Origin: Cognaticolwellia mytili
GTDB lineage: Bacteria; Pseudomonadota; Gammaproteobacteria; Enterobacterales; Alteromonadaceae
DNA: 64,000 bases
Assembly: GCF_002104475.1 (NCBI RefSeq)
Contig: NZ_NBOF01000002.1
Location: 248,001-312,000 of the forward strand
Direction of reading: 5' to 3'
The notes below the pieces were generated by a model. The model searched no databases. It was not told where the DNA came from and saw nothing but the letters and a program-made list of their open reading frames with translations. Positions 1 to 7,378 of this stretch are shown one piece after another. The number at the start of each line of letters is the position of its first letter. The stretch's first letter is position 1. Both the position numbers and the translations under genes were made by a program.

Positions 1-154
1 TGTTGCTTTGCTAACATCGGTTGCTAAGCGCTTAGTATTGATGGGAATTAACTTAGTTGAAGAAGTCGATCAACAACATAATATTGGTGTAGCCTGTGTC
101 GAAATGGCTATCAGTATTTCAATCGCCTTAATCTTAGCGGCATTAATGTCATAG
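1..154 (+). CDS. DUF350 family inner-membrane protein (YjfL-like), C-terminal fragment
   Basis: The window opens inside this gene; frame 2 reads through to TAG at 152-154, giving about 50 residues. The visible part has the charged stretch EEVDQQHNIGVACVEM followed by a hydrophobic helix ending ILAALMS. That pattern (acidic residue, then N-x-GVA, then a last transmembrane helix) fits the repeat of DUF350 proteins such as E. coli YjfL. The context agrees, because homologues of YjfI, YjfJ and YjfK follow on the same strand. The function of DUF350 proteins is not established. The start and most of the protein lie outside the window, so the family call rests on the last 50 residues plus neighbours. 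Confidence 0.65.
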   Translation, partial: VALLTSVAKRLVLMGINLVEEVDQQHNIGVACVEMAISISIALILAALMS

Positions 155-213
155 TTTAATACCATAGTTTTAGCGTCGTAAACTCGACTTAACTCCATGT
201 GCAGCTAAACTGT

Positions 214-251
214 CAAACATTCAAGCTCATGTTATTGTGCTTGAATGTTTG
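214..251. other. 13-bp inverted repeat between DUF350 gene and spermidine synthase gene
   Basis: CAAACATTCAAGC (214-226) and GCTTGAATGTTTG (239-251) form a perfect 13-bp stem with a 12-nt loop. No strong T-tract follows, so it may be a weak terminator or mRNA-stabilising hairpin rather than a canonical intrinsic terminator. The rest of the 155-324 spacer shows nothing else I can support. Confidence 0.55.
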
Positions 252-324
252 TCAATAAATTCAAAATTAAACCTAGTGACCATTCAAATTAACTCTACAT
301 TTATCAACACCAGGAATAACCATA

Positions 325-2028
325 ATGAGCGATAGAAGTCGTCTTTGGGATGATGTTCTCCTTATTTTGACCATGGCGGTATTAGCCGGTTGTGGGCTCA
401 TTTACGAATATTTATTATCTCACTATGCGGGTCGTGTACTTGGCATTATGGAAAGCACCATTTACGCGATGATTGGCTTAATGATTGTTGCTATGGGCTT
501 AGGCGCATTTGCTGCTCGTAAAATACAATGTGCCTTTAATGGTTTTGTTTGGTTAGAGCTCGCTATTGCGTTTCTTGGTAGTAGCTCAATACTCATTATT
601 GGCGGCTTGATCGCCCTGACTCAAACATTTCCTGAAATATTAGGACAGATGTTTAACTTACCGCCTGATGCATATCCGCGTGGCGGCTTATTTAAACAAC
701 TTAGCTTTATTGCTTTTAACAGCCCTTATTTCTTCGGCCTTATTCTTGGCTTTTTTATTGGTATGGAAATTCCATTAATTGCCAGAATACGTGAAGAAAT
801 TCATCAGAGGCACCTAAAAAATAATTTAGGTACTATTTATGGCGCTGACTATATAGGTGCAGGCATGGGTGCCGCGATATGGGTGGTGTTTTTACTTTCT
901 ATTGATATCAGTAAAGCCAGTGCATTAACCGCAGCACTTAACCTGTTAGCAGGTTGCGTTTTCGTTATTTATTATTGGCAAAAACTCAATTGGCGGAAAA
1001 CATTAATTTCCGCACATATTATTTTACTGATATTTATTATGGCGATTTATCAGTTTGGTAATTCTTGGTTAAGTCAGATGAGCAACCTACTCTATCTAGA
1101 TAAGGTCGTTTATAGCGACAAAACTCGCTATCAGCAGCTAACTTTTACCGAGCGAAACATGGGCGCTATGCAAGGTGAAATTATTAACTTTTACCTTAAT
1201 GGCCGTTTACAGTTTTCATCATCAGATGAGTTTATCTATCACAGTTACCTTGTTAGCCCCGTTTTAGCAGGTTCTGCACGTCAAGATAATATTTTAATCA
1301 TTGGCGGCGGCGATGGCCTAGCGCTAAGAGATGTGCTGCAATGGCAACCTAAAAAAGTCACCTTAATTGACTTAGATGGCGAGTTACTTGAAATATTTAA
1401 AAGCCCAGAAGAAAAACTACCAAGGCAACTAGCCAATAGTATCAGTGAATTAAATATGGCGAGTTTACAAGATAAACGGGTTGAAATTATTTCAGCGGAT
1501 GCTTTTATTGCTATCGATAAGTTATTACAAAATAACCACAGCTTTGATGCCATTATTGTTGATTTGCCAGACCCAAGTCATCCCGACCTTAATAAGCTAT
1601 ATTCGGTAAATTTTTACGCGAGATTAAAACAATTACTTGCTGGTGATGGTTTAATTGGCATTCAATCGGCTAGCCCGTATCACGCGAAAAATGCTTTTAT
1701 AGCGATTGGAAAAACAGTGCAAGCAGCAGGTTTTTCATCAGTACAGCAATATCACGATAACGTACCTAGCTTTGGTGAATGGGGTTGGACAATTGCTAGT
1801 AAAATGGGTGCTGCACCATTAACACGATTAAAACAGTTACCTGAATTACCCGTAACACATCATTGGTTAACTTTGTCTATGGTGATTAATGCCTTTGATT
1901 TTTCACGTGACTTTTATAAAGAGAAAGCAACAGTACCGGTTAACTATTTAGGCAGTCATGCCATTTATCAGTTACATCAAAAAGCATGGCAAGATCAGCA
2001 AGGTTTAAATAATGCCCATTTACAATAA
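325..2028 (+). CDS. Membrane-anchored spermidine synthase (polyamine aminopropyltransferase)
   Basis: This 567-residue protein has two parts. Residues about 10-250 hold roughly seven hydrophobic helices; residues about 265-510 form a spermidine-synthase-type Rossmann domain. The nucleotide-binding loop IIGGGDGLALRD lies near residues 325-335, and the catalytic-region motif VDLPDPSHPDLNKLYS near 411-426. Soluble spermidine synthases are about 290 residues, so this is the membrane-fused subfamily. The expected reaction is transfer of an aminopropyl group from decarboxylated S-adenosylmethionine to a polyamine; the actual substrate is unknown. ATG at 325 follows AGGAATAA. It lies between DUF350 and YjfI homologues. 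In E. coli the matching cluster carries a glutathionylspermidine-synthase-like ATP-grasp gene (yjfC), so polyamine chemistry is a shared theme. Confidence 0.85.
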   Translation: MSDRSRLWDDVLLILTMAVLAGCGLIYEYLLSHYAGRVLGIMESTIYAMIGLMIVAMGLGAFAARKIQCAFNGFVWLELAIAFLGSSSILIIGGLIALTQTFPEILGQMFNLPPDAYPRGGLFKQLSFIAFNSPYFFGLILGFFIGMEIPLIARIREEIHQRHLKNNLGTIYGADYIGAGMGAAIWVVFLLSIDISKASALTAALNLLAGCVFVIYYWQKLNWRKTLISAHIILLIFIMAIYQFGNSWLSQMSNLLYLDKVVYSDKTRYQQLTFTERNMGAMQGEIINFYLNGRLQFSSSDEFIYHSYLVSPVLAGSARQDNILIIGGGDGLALRDVLQWQPKKVTLIDLDGELLEIFKSPEEKLPRQLANSISELNMASLQDKRVEIISADAFIAIDKLLQNNHSFDAIIVDLPDPSHPDLNKLYSVNFYARLKQLLAGDGLIGIQSASPYHAKNAFIAIGKTVQAAGFSSVQQYHDNVPSFGEWGWTIASKMGAAPLTRLKQLPELPVTHHWLTLSMVINAFDFSRDFYKEKATVPVNYLGSHAIYQLHQKAWQDQQGLNNAHLQ

Positions 2029-2067
2029 AGTGAAGTGAGCTATGATGAAAAAAACGAAAATAAGTCC

Positions 2068-2095
2068 TTGACATATTATGTCTTGATGCTAAATT
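2068..2095 (+). promoter_or_regulatory. Putative sigma70 promoter of the yjfI operon
   Basis: A consensus TTGACA (2068-2073) is followed after 16 bp by TAAATT (2090-2095), a fair -10 box. The -35 box overlaps the first copy of the GACATANTATGTC palindrome and the second copy lies just downstream of the predicted start of transcription, the usual geometry for repression. Confidence 0.6.
2070..2082. promoter_or_regulatory. Operator-like palindrome, copy 1 (GACATA-N-TATGTC)
   Basis: GACATATTATGTC is a 6-1-6 inverted repeat overlapping the -35 box of the yjfI promoter. The same 13-bp core recurs at 2106-2118 and, in reverse complement, at 58049-58061 upstream of nhaA. The cognate regulator is not known to me. 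Confidence 0.65.
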
Positions 2096-2103
2096 AACCC
2101 TAC

Positions 2104-2120
2104 ACGACATATTATGTCGT
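2104..2120. promoter_or_regulatory. Operator-like palindrome, copy 2 (GACATA-N-TATGTC, 17 bp)
   Basis: ACGACATATTATGTCGT is a perfect 8-1-8 inverted repeat whose centre lies 36 bp (between three and four helical turns) from copy 1. It sits a few bases downstream of the predicted transcription start of the yjfI operon. Confidence 0.65.
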
Positions 2121-2123
2121 CAA

Positions 2124-2150
2124 GTAAAAAACGTTTAACACGTTTTTTAC
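2124..2150 (+). other. Leader hairpin upstream of yjfI
   Basis: GTAAAAAACGT (2124-2134) and ACGTTTTTTAC (2140-2150) form a perfect 11-bp stem with a 5-nt loop in the predicted 5' leader of the yjfI mRNA. The descending arm carries six T residues but ends AC, so it is terminator-like without a clean U-tract. It could be an attenuator or a further protein site. Confidence 0.5.
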
Positions 2151-2177
2151 GCTACTTATTTAAACATGAGGAAAAAC

Positions 2178-2591
2178 ATGAATATTCATAAGATAGCTGA
2201 CTACTTGAATACTTTGGCAGATGAATCACATACCGGGATGGTTTTTGATTGCCAACCAATTTCAGGTGAAGTTGATGTTTTACAAGTTACGGTAATAGGC
2301 CGTGAAGAGTTGCCCATTTTTGTTTCGGTAACTGATGACCAAATTTTATGTATCACCTACCTTTGGGGTGAAAATGAAGTTAAGTCAGACAAGTTACACG
2401 AAATGCATGTCAGTATGTTAGAGATGAACATTCCGATGCCATTATCGTCTTTTTCAAAAATTGGTGATAAATATGTCATTTTTGGAGCGCTCGCTATTAG
2501 CTCTACTTTTGATGACATAGAACACGAGCTAGCGGTATTAAATAATAATGCGCTAGAAATTATTGACGATATGAGTGATTACTTAGTTTAA
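2178..2591 (+). CDS. yjfI: DUF2170 family protein, YjfI-like
   Basis: A 137-residue acidic cytoplasmic protein without signal peptide or membrane segment. Its sequence and its place directly before a PspA-like gene match the DUF2170 family (E. coli YjfI), whose biochemical role is not established. I prefer ATG at 2178 over the in-frame ATG at 2166, because TGAGGA (2167-2172) then forms the ribosome binding site. It is the first gene after a promoter flanked by two palindromic operators. The next gene (PspA-like) starts 22 bp after its stop, so co-transcription is likely. In other bacteria YjfI and YjfJ homologues are neighbours, so a role with PspA at the membrane is a reasonable inference only. 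Confidence 0.75.
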   Translation: MNIHKIADYLNTLADESHTGMVFDCQPISGEVDVLQVTVIGREELPIFVSVTDDQILCITYLWGENEVKSDKLHEMHVSMLEMNIPMPLSSFSKIGDKYVIFGALAISSTFDDIEHELAVLNNNALEIIDDMSDYLV

Positions 2592-2613
2592 GCAACCACT
2601 GTAGGAGTATTAT

Positions 2614-3303
2614 ATGAGTATTTTTAAAAAGATTATGACCGCAATCCGTGGTAGCGCTACAGAAGTCGGCGAAGCCATTGTAGATTCAAATGCCACCCGT
2701 ATTTTTGAACAAGAAATTCGTGATGCAGAAAACCACCTAACTAAAGCTAAGCGTGACCTTACTGGCGTTATGGCGCAACAAATGTCTTCAAATCGCGAAG
2801 TTGACCGTGTTAAACGTGAAATTACTGAGCATGAAGGTTATGCAGTACAAGCCTTAGAAAAAGGTGATGAAACATTAGCATTAGCGGTAGCTGAAAAAAT
2901 TTCAGCACTAGAAAGCGAATTAGCAACGCAGCAGCAAGCATTAGATAGTTTCCAAGGTAATGCTGAGCGTTTAAAAGAATTAGTGAAAAAGAGCGAGCGT
3001 CAAGTAAATGAGTACAAGCGCCAATTATCTATGGTAAAAACCACAGAAAGTGTGCAAAAAGCCACTTCTGCTATCACTGATAATTTTTCGTCAAGTAACT
3101 CTAAGCTATTAAATGCTAAAGACTCTTTAGAGCGAATTAAAGCTAAGCAACAAAAATTTGATGATCAAATGAAAGCTGCAGAAGTTCTAGAGTCTGAAAA
3201 TTCAGATAGCTCATTGGAAGCGAAGTTAAAAGAAGCAGGTATTGGTGCTACTGACAACAGCGCAAATTCAGTATTAGAGCGTTTAAAAGCTAAACAAAAA
3301 TAA
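2614..3303 (+). CDS. yjfJ: PspA/IM30 family protein, YjfJ-like
   Basis: A 229-residue protein that is almost entirely alpha-helical and charged, with the PspA/IM30 pattern: an N-terminal segment (IFKKIMTAIRGSATEVGEAIVD) that can form an amphipathic helix, then long coiled coil from about residue 25 to 180. The C-terminal part (EAKLKEAGIG...VLERLKAKQ) is typical of the YjfJ branch. PspA proteins bind stressed inner membrane and help preserve proton-motive force. No pspF, pspB or pspC is adjacent, so this is not the classic phage-shock operon. A good ribosome binding site (GTAGGAG) precedes ATG 2614. A terminator-like hairpin follows at 3320-3353, so genes downstream may be expressed at a lower level. 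Confidence 0.87.
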   Translation: MSIFKKIMTAIRGSATEVGEAIVDSNATRIFEQEIRDAENHLTKAKRDLTGVMAQQMSSNREVDRVKREITEHEGYAVQALEKGDETLALAVAEKISALESELATQQQALDSFQGNAERLKELVKKSERQVNEYKRQLSMVKTTESVQKATSAITDNFSSSNSKLLNAKDSLERIKAKQQKFDDQMKAAEVLESENSDSSLEAKLKEAGIGATDNSANSVLERLKAKQK

Positions 3304-3319
3304 CGTAAAACCTGAAAAT

Positions 3320-3353
3320 ACCGCTTTCATCTTTGATGTTAAGCGGTTTTTTA
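3320..3353 (+). terminator. Intrinsic terminator or attenuator after yjfJ
   Basis: ACCGCTT (3320-3326) pairs with AAGCGGT (3341-3347), with an inner CATC/GATG stem, followed by a run of T. It lies inside the operon, between the pspA-like gene and yjfK, and would allow partial read-through. Confidence 0.75.
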
Positions 3354-3385
3354 GCTTCAGTTAAGTCATATTTTAGGAGAGTTTT

Positions 3386-4024
3386 GTGAGTTTTTTAAAA
3401 CGAATGTTTAGCAAGCCGGTACAAGAACGAAAACTCAGTAATGTTAAAGATCTTACTGTTAATGACATTATTGTTATGTCAGACAGTTTTGGACTTCCTG
3501 AAGCCCTTAGAGCACAAGAATTTCAGGTAAGTGCAGTAAATAGTTATGAATTTGAGCATAACACGCAAACAGAATGGGTTTTGCAAGGGAATAACGATAT
3601 ACAGTTTTTTCTAACCTTAGACGAAGATGATAAAACCTACTTAAAGTTTTCACTTAAAATATTACATCAAGACGTTGAGAGCCTTTTCGATCTTGAGCAA
3701 TTTTCAACAATCTTTGACGATCCCGGGCAAGCACAGCTAGAACGTCAAACAGACAACACAACAACATCTGGTTGGAGTGATGACCTATATCGCCAAAGAG
3801 TTTTCGCCCAAGTTGGCTTTTTTCATCGTAAAGATCACCGCAAAGACACCTTGTCTCAGTACGAAGGCAAAGACAGTGGCGAGCAATTTGAGCTGTACGC
3901 ACTGTATAATGAAGACCAAGATAAAGGTATTGATATTGAAGTATGGCAAGATGGCGATACTGAAGTGTTTTTAACCTTGTTTAAACCAACAACAGATATT
4001 GTCGATATGTATCCAGGAAGTTAA
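3386..4024 (+). CDS. yjfK: DUF2491 family protein, YjfK-like
   Basis: A 212-residue soluble acidic protein starting at GTG 3386 behind the strong site TAGGAGA. Sequence and position after YjfI and YjfJ match the DUF2491 family (E. coli YjfK), a family of unknown biochemical function found beside PspA-like, DUF350 and polyamine/ATP-grasp genes. It contains repeated short acidic segments such as LTLDEDDKTYLKF and YNEDQDKGIDIEVWQDGDTEVFLTLF, with no membrane helix or signal peptide. Its stop is 2 bp before the next gene's start, indicating tight translational coupling. The internal plus-frame ORF at 3777-3974 is a shadow. Confidence 0.78.
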   Translation: MSFLKRMFSKPVQERKLSNVKDLTVNDIIVMSDSFGLPEALRAQEFQVSAVNSYEFEHNTQTEWVLQGNNDIQFFLTLDEDDKTYLKFSLKILHQDVESLFDLEQFSTIFDDPGQAQLERQTDNTTTSGWSDDLYRQRVFAQVGFFHRKDHRKDTLSQYEGKDSGEQFELYALYNEDQDKGIDIEVWQDGDTEVFLTLFKPTTDIVDMYPGS

Positions 4025-4026
4025 TT

Positions 4027-4356
4027 GTGGCACGTAAGTTACCCGATAAATGGCAATCATCAGTCAAAGCAGTTAAAGCCGTACAAGTTGCATTTGATAT
4101 GGATGAAAAAATTCAGTTGTCGATAAGAAAGCAAGCACTTGAAGCTGGTATTAGTCCATCTGAGCAGATCAGAGACATTCTTGGCTTACCGACAAATAAA
4201 CGCCCAAAGAGGCCTAGACTAACCGTTAGTTTATCGCCAGATGATTATGAGTTATTAGCTGAGAAATATGAGTTATTGCCCGAACAACAGCTTGAAATTA
4301 AGAAGAAGTTAATGGATGATTTAATTCACTATGTCGGTAAATCAACTAGCAGTTAA
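4027..4356 (+). CDS. Small basic protein with two ribbon-helix-helix-like segments
   Basis: A 109-residue basic protein starting at GTG 4027, only 2 bp after yjfK. I do not recognise a named family. Two segments share a strand-helix-helix layout: residues about 17-50 (AFDMDEKIQLSIRKQALEAG then SPSEQIRDILGL) and about 58-102 (RLTVSLSPDDYELLAEKYEL and onward). The phrase SPSEQIRDILGL with a preceding short strand resembles CopG/Arc ribbon-helix-helix repressors, which bind palindromes as dimers. Its place in an operon preceded by palindromic operators makes autoregulation a testable idea. Alternatively it could be an accessory subunit to YjfK or the channel. The DNA-binding call is inference from pattern only. 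Confidence 0.6.
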   Translation: MARKLPDKWQSSVKAVKAVQVAFDMDEKIQLSIRKQALEAGISPSEQIRDILGLPTNKRPKRPRLTVSLSPDDYELLAEKYELLPEQQLEIKKKLMDDLIHYVGKSTSS

Positions 4357-4400
4357 TTAATAAACTAAGATAAATTATAAAAATATAGAAAGAGAGCAAA

Positions 4401-4886
4401 ATGATTGTTGTACAAAAAGCCATGGAAAAAAGTCATTTATATCACGTAGATGAATTTGGGATTAAAAATTATAATTATGGCTTTATTGGCTTTATTTCTC
4501 TTATTTTATTTCTATCTCTTAACTTATCTTTAGGTTATATAACTTATCAAGCTGAAGTTGGGCTTGAGTATTCACCCGTTCAAAACTACAGCGATGCTAT
4601 TTGGCTAATGGTCATGTCATCTACTACCATTGGCTTTGGTGATGTTTATCCAATAACTTTTATTGGTAGAGCTTCTGTTTTTATTATGTTTATTCTTGGT
4701 ATAGGTATACTCGGCGGCATGGGCGCTGTATTTGTGAATAAGATTTTTGGCTTTGCCGATACCAATATTAAAAATAGAGAGCTAAGAAAACAGAATGCAC
4801 ATATTATCGAGCAAAACACCAAGATCACCGAAAAATTAAACAAGTTAGAACAACAAATCGATAACTTAATTAAACGTGCTGACTAA
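4401..4886 (+). CDS. Two-transmembrane potassium channel family protein
   Basis: A 161-residue protein with helix 1 near residues 27-50, a pore segment with the selectivity filter TTIGFGDVYP near 73-83, and helix 2 near 90-112. The tail (about 118-160) is a predicted coiled coil (RELRKQNAHIIEQNTKITEKLNKLEQQIDNL). TxGxGD is the potassium selectivity filter. There is no RCK domain or voltage sensor, so gating is probably through the coiled-coil tail or the membrane. AGAAAGAGAG precedes ATG 4401. It is 44 bp after the ribbon-helix-helix-like gene and closes the cluster. Two-TM channels recur in YjfIJKL-type clusters, consistent with a link between membrane stress and ion flux. Confidence 0.88.
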   Translation: MIVVQKAMEKSHLYHVDEFGIKNYNYGFIGFISLILFLSLNLSLGYITYQAEVGLEYSPVQNYSDAIWLMVMSSTTIGFGDVYPITFIGRASVFIMFILGIGILGGMGAVFVNKIFGFADTNIKNRELRKQNAHIIEQNTKITEKLNKLEQQIDNLIKRAD

Positions 4887-4912
4887 AGAATAAGCTTATC
4901 TCTGCGCATTAG

Positions 4913-4935
4913 TAAGTTTTGCCTAACAATGCGCA
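4913..4935. other. Hairpin between convergent channel and ygiF genes
   Basis: TGCGCATT (4913-4920) and AATGCGCA (4928-4935) form an 8-bp stem with a 7-nt loop, between two convergent genes. No T-tract follows on either strand, so its role as a terminator is uncertain. Confidence 0.45.
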
Positions 4936-4969
4936 CTACTCGTGAGTCATGATATCGATTTTTAATTAT

Positions 4970-6499
4970 TTATAATGACTCAAGCCAGTAAGGTGGCATG
5001 GCAATAGCCATCGCTTTGGTATTATCGAGTGCGGTTAACAAACCCTCAACTTTACTATTCTGCCATCGTACTAACTTTTCAGGAGGTTCAGATAGCTTCT
5101 CTAATTGTTGCTGAATTATCCATAATGACTGCAACTCACTAATGCCATGCTGTAAATCTAGCCACGGATGACGGAACTTGTCACGAGCCTCTTCATCAAA
5201 AAGCCCAGATAGCCATGTCCCTGTTAATAAGCTTCGATAAAGTAATTTGCTTTGAGCTATGTATTGCTCACAATTAAAGTTGACCGAACTTTTCATTTCA
5301 TGACTTATTTCACCTAAGCTAAACTGAATTTTACTTTGAGCAAACTGCTTTAGATCATTACGAGTTTCACCACTACCATTAGTCGCTGACTGAGCTCGTC
5401 CTAGAAACATTTTTAAAATAGCTAATTGAAGCTGATTGAAACGGCTAGAATGCAAAAATTCAGTAATTTCTTCCGTATTTGGAAAACGTCGTTTTTCAAT
5501 TTTAAGTTGATCAATAAGCTGCTCACTAAAGTTCAATTTTTTGCGATAATTGCCAGTTTTATTTGTTAACTCTTGCAAGTTATTTGCATTATCGACCCAG
5601 GCGAGTAAGTGTATAAAATGACTCAATTCTCCTCGCAATACTAACTCTTGCTCTGTTAAGTGCTTTTCAAACAACCAAAATCCATGACGAATGGTGGCTA
5701 GGCTTCCTTTGATTCTCGCGAGATCAGTCAGTGAACGACTTAATAAGTAACCAGCCACATTGGCTTGTAGATCGCTCAAACCAAGGTTTAAGCCAAGCGT
5801 GAAAGCGCTGGCTATCGAGTCTGTTGTTAAATCACAAATATAAAACTCAGATTCTGAGCAATATTGCTTTAATTTTCCATGGTATAGTGCATAACCACGT
5901 GCAGCTTTACTTTCAATGCCTGGCCGTATTGCCAACTCTTCAAATAAAACTTCAGCTAAGGCAAATAATGCCTCCGGTACGCCAGAAACCAATTCAAGTT
6001 CGAGTTCACAAATTTGTTCACTTTCTGAACCGCTGTTTATACTTCCCTGATCAAAAGCGACTTCAATTTGGTTCTTATGTTGATCAATAACAAGCCAAGT
6101 ACTGCGCTTAAAGTTTGTATTAAATAAAATGATTAAATCATTTTGAATGGCTGCCACTGATTGCTCTGCACACCAAATTTCATCGGGAAAAAGAGATAAT
6201 ATTGGAAACTTATTTGTTGCATAAGCTTCCATATCAACATTGTATTCTGGTCTACTATGTAACCCTCCAACAACCTGTCCAGCAGTTTTGATGGTTTGCT
6301 CACGATATTCGTTATCACGACGAATTCTCAATCCCATATCAAATTGACGTAAACTAAGATCAGGTGTGTCGAAGTAGCTATTTTCTAAAAGCTTTTCTTG
6401 ATAGGTAAATTGAATGTTTTTTTGCTCAAATATTCCAGTTATTGTTTCTGTATTAGTTGCGCCTAACACTAAATATTTAAGTTCTATTTCGGTGGTCAT
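4970..6499 (-). CDS. ygiF: CYTH-CHAD inorganic triphosphatase YgiF
   Basis: A 509-residue protein with an N-terminal CYTH domain (residues 1-200) carrying the signature ExExK as EIELK at residues 4-8, followed by arginine-rich strands (LRIRRD) and EEREQ-like metal-binding acidic positions. A C-terminal CHAD domain of histidine-rich helices (about 215-505) follows. E. coli YgiF is an inorganic triphosphatase, and CHAD domains bind polyphosphate. An upstream TTG at 6538 would add 13 residues, but ATG 6499 places EIELK at the position found in relatives. It is divergent from ygiM, its neighbour in E. coli too. It probably acts in the cytoplasm on tripolyphosphate; this is family knowledge. Confidence 0.88.
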   Translation of the reverse strand: MTTEIELKYLVLGATNTETITGIFEQKNIQFTYQEKLLENSYFDTPDLSLRQFDMGLRIRRDNEYREQTIKTAGQVVGGLHSRPEYNVDMEAYATNKFPILSLFPDEIWCAEQSVAAIQNDLIILFNTNFKRSTWLVIDQHKNQIEVAFDQGSINSGSESEQICELELELVSGVPEALFALAEVLFEELAIRPGIESKAARGYALYHGKLKQYCSESEFYICDLTTDSIASAFTLGLNLGLSDLQANVAGYLLSRSLTDLARIKGSLATIRHGFWLFEKHLTEQELVLRGELSHFIHLLAWVDNANNLQELTNKTGNYRKKLNFSEQLIDQLKIEKRRFPNTEEITEFLHSSRFNQLQLAILKMFLGRAQSATNGSGETRNDLKQFAQSKIQFSLGEISHEMKSSVNFNCEQYIAQSKLLYRSLLTGTWLSGLFDEEARDKFRHPWLDLQHGISELQSLWIIQQQLEKLSEPPEKLVRWQNSKVEGLLTALDNTKAMAIAMPPYWLESL

Positions 6500-6708
6500 A
6501 TAATCCCAGTGCAATTCAAATTCAGGCTTATCAGTCAAATATCAAGACCTTTAATGTGCCAATTCAGCTAAATACGTAGTGCAATATTACATGATAAATA
6601 TTTTATATCAAAAATCTACTTATACTAAGCAATCTTCACTTGCTATCATTACAGCAAAGCCCTACTATCTTTTCCATTCACTGTTTAAATGGCGCTATTG
6701 GTTACTTG

Positions 6709-7308
6709 ATGATGAACATAAAAAAAACCTTTCTTACTTTACTATGCTCAATTAGCTTTTTTTCTGTGGCCGAAGCTGCTGAAAACAATACAACCACCGG
6801 ATATATTTCCGAAAACTTATTCGTTTATATGCACTCAGGTGCAGGCAAGAACTATCGAATTTTGGGCACCATTAATTCAGGTGATACGGTACAGTTAACA
6901 GGTGAAAGTGAAAACGAGTATAGCCAAGTTATTACCAATGCAGAAAAAACCGGTTGGATTGAAAGCCAGTATGTTTCGACCAAACCAGGTATGCGCTATG
7001 TTATTGCTGATTTAAATGAAAAATTAGCCGGTTTTCAGGGGGAAAGTGATAATACAGCCATTCAACTAGAAAATTCTCGAGCTCAAATGGAAACATTGAA
7101 AAATGAACGTAGTGATTTGCAAAATACTATCACTGAGCTCAATATGGAATTAGCACAAACAAGATCTCAATTAAAAAATCAAGATACTGATATTAAAAAA
7201 GAATGGTTTTTTAATGGCGCAATTGTACTGGGTGTTGGCTTATTTTTTGGTCTAGTTTTACCACGCTTATTTTCGAAAAGAAAAAGCAAAATGGAAAGTT
7301 GGGGTTAA
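6709..7308 (+). CDS. ygiM: SH3-domain membrane protein YgiM (TIGR04211-like)
   Basis: A 199-residue protein with a signal peptide (NIKKTFLTLLCSISFFSVAEA), a bacterial SH3 domain at about 30-95 (YISENLFVYMHSGAGKNYRILGTINSG and KTGWIESQYV), a coiled coil about 100-160, and a C-terminal transmembrane helix (FNGAIVLGVGLFFGLVLPRLF) followed by basic residues. This is the order of E. coli YgiM. The SH3 domain faces the periplasm and probably touches peptidoglycan; the exact role is unproven. The tandem ATGs at 6709 and 6712 are the best starts, since an upstream TTG at 6640 would put 23 non-hydrophobic residues before the signal peptide. In E. coli ygiM is next to cca; here cca is 13.5 kb away. Confidence 0.85.
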   Translation: MMNIKKTFLTLLCSISFFSVAEAAENNTTTGYISENLFVYMHSGAGKNYRILGTINSGDTVQLTGESENEYSQVITNAEKTGWIESQYVSTKPGMRYVIADLNEKLAGFQGESDNTAIQLENSRAQMETLKNERSDLQNTITELNMELAQTRSQLKNQDTDIKKEWFFNGAIVLGVGLFFGLVLPRLFSKRKSKMESWG

Positions 7309-7378
7309 CCTCCTTTTCATTGGATTTACTAAGAACCTTGTATGACCAAAACAAAATCGAAACAAATGGAATAATTTT

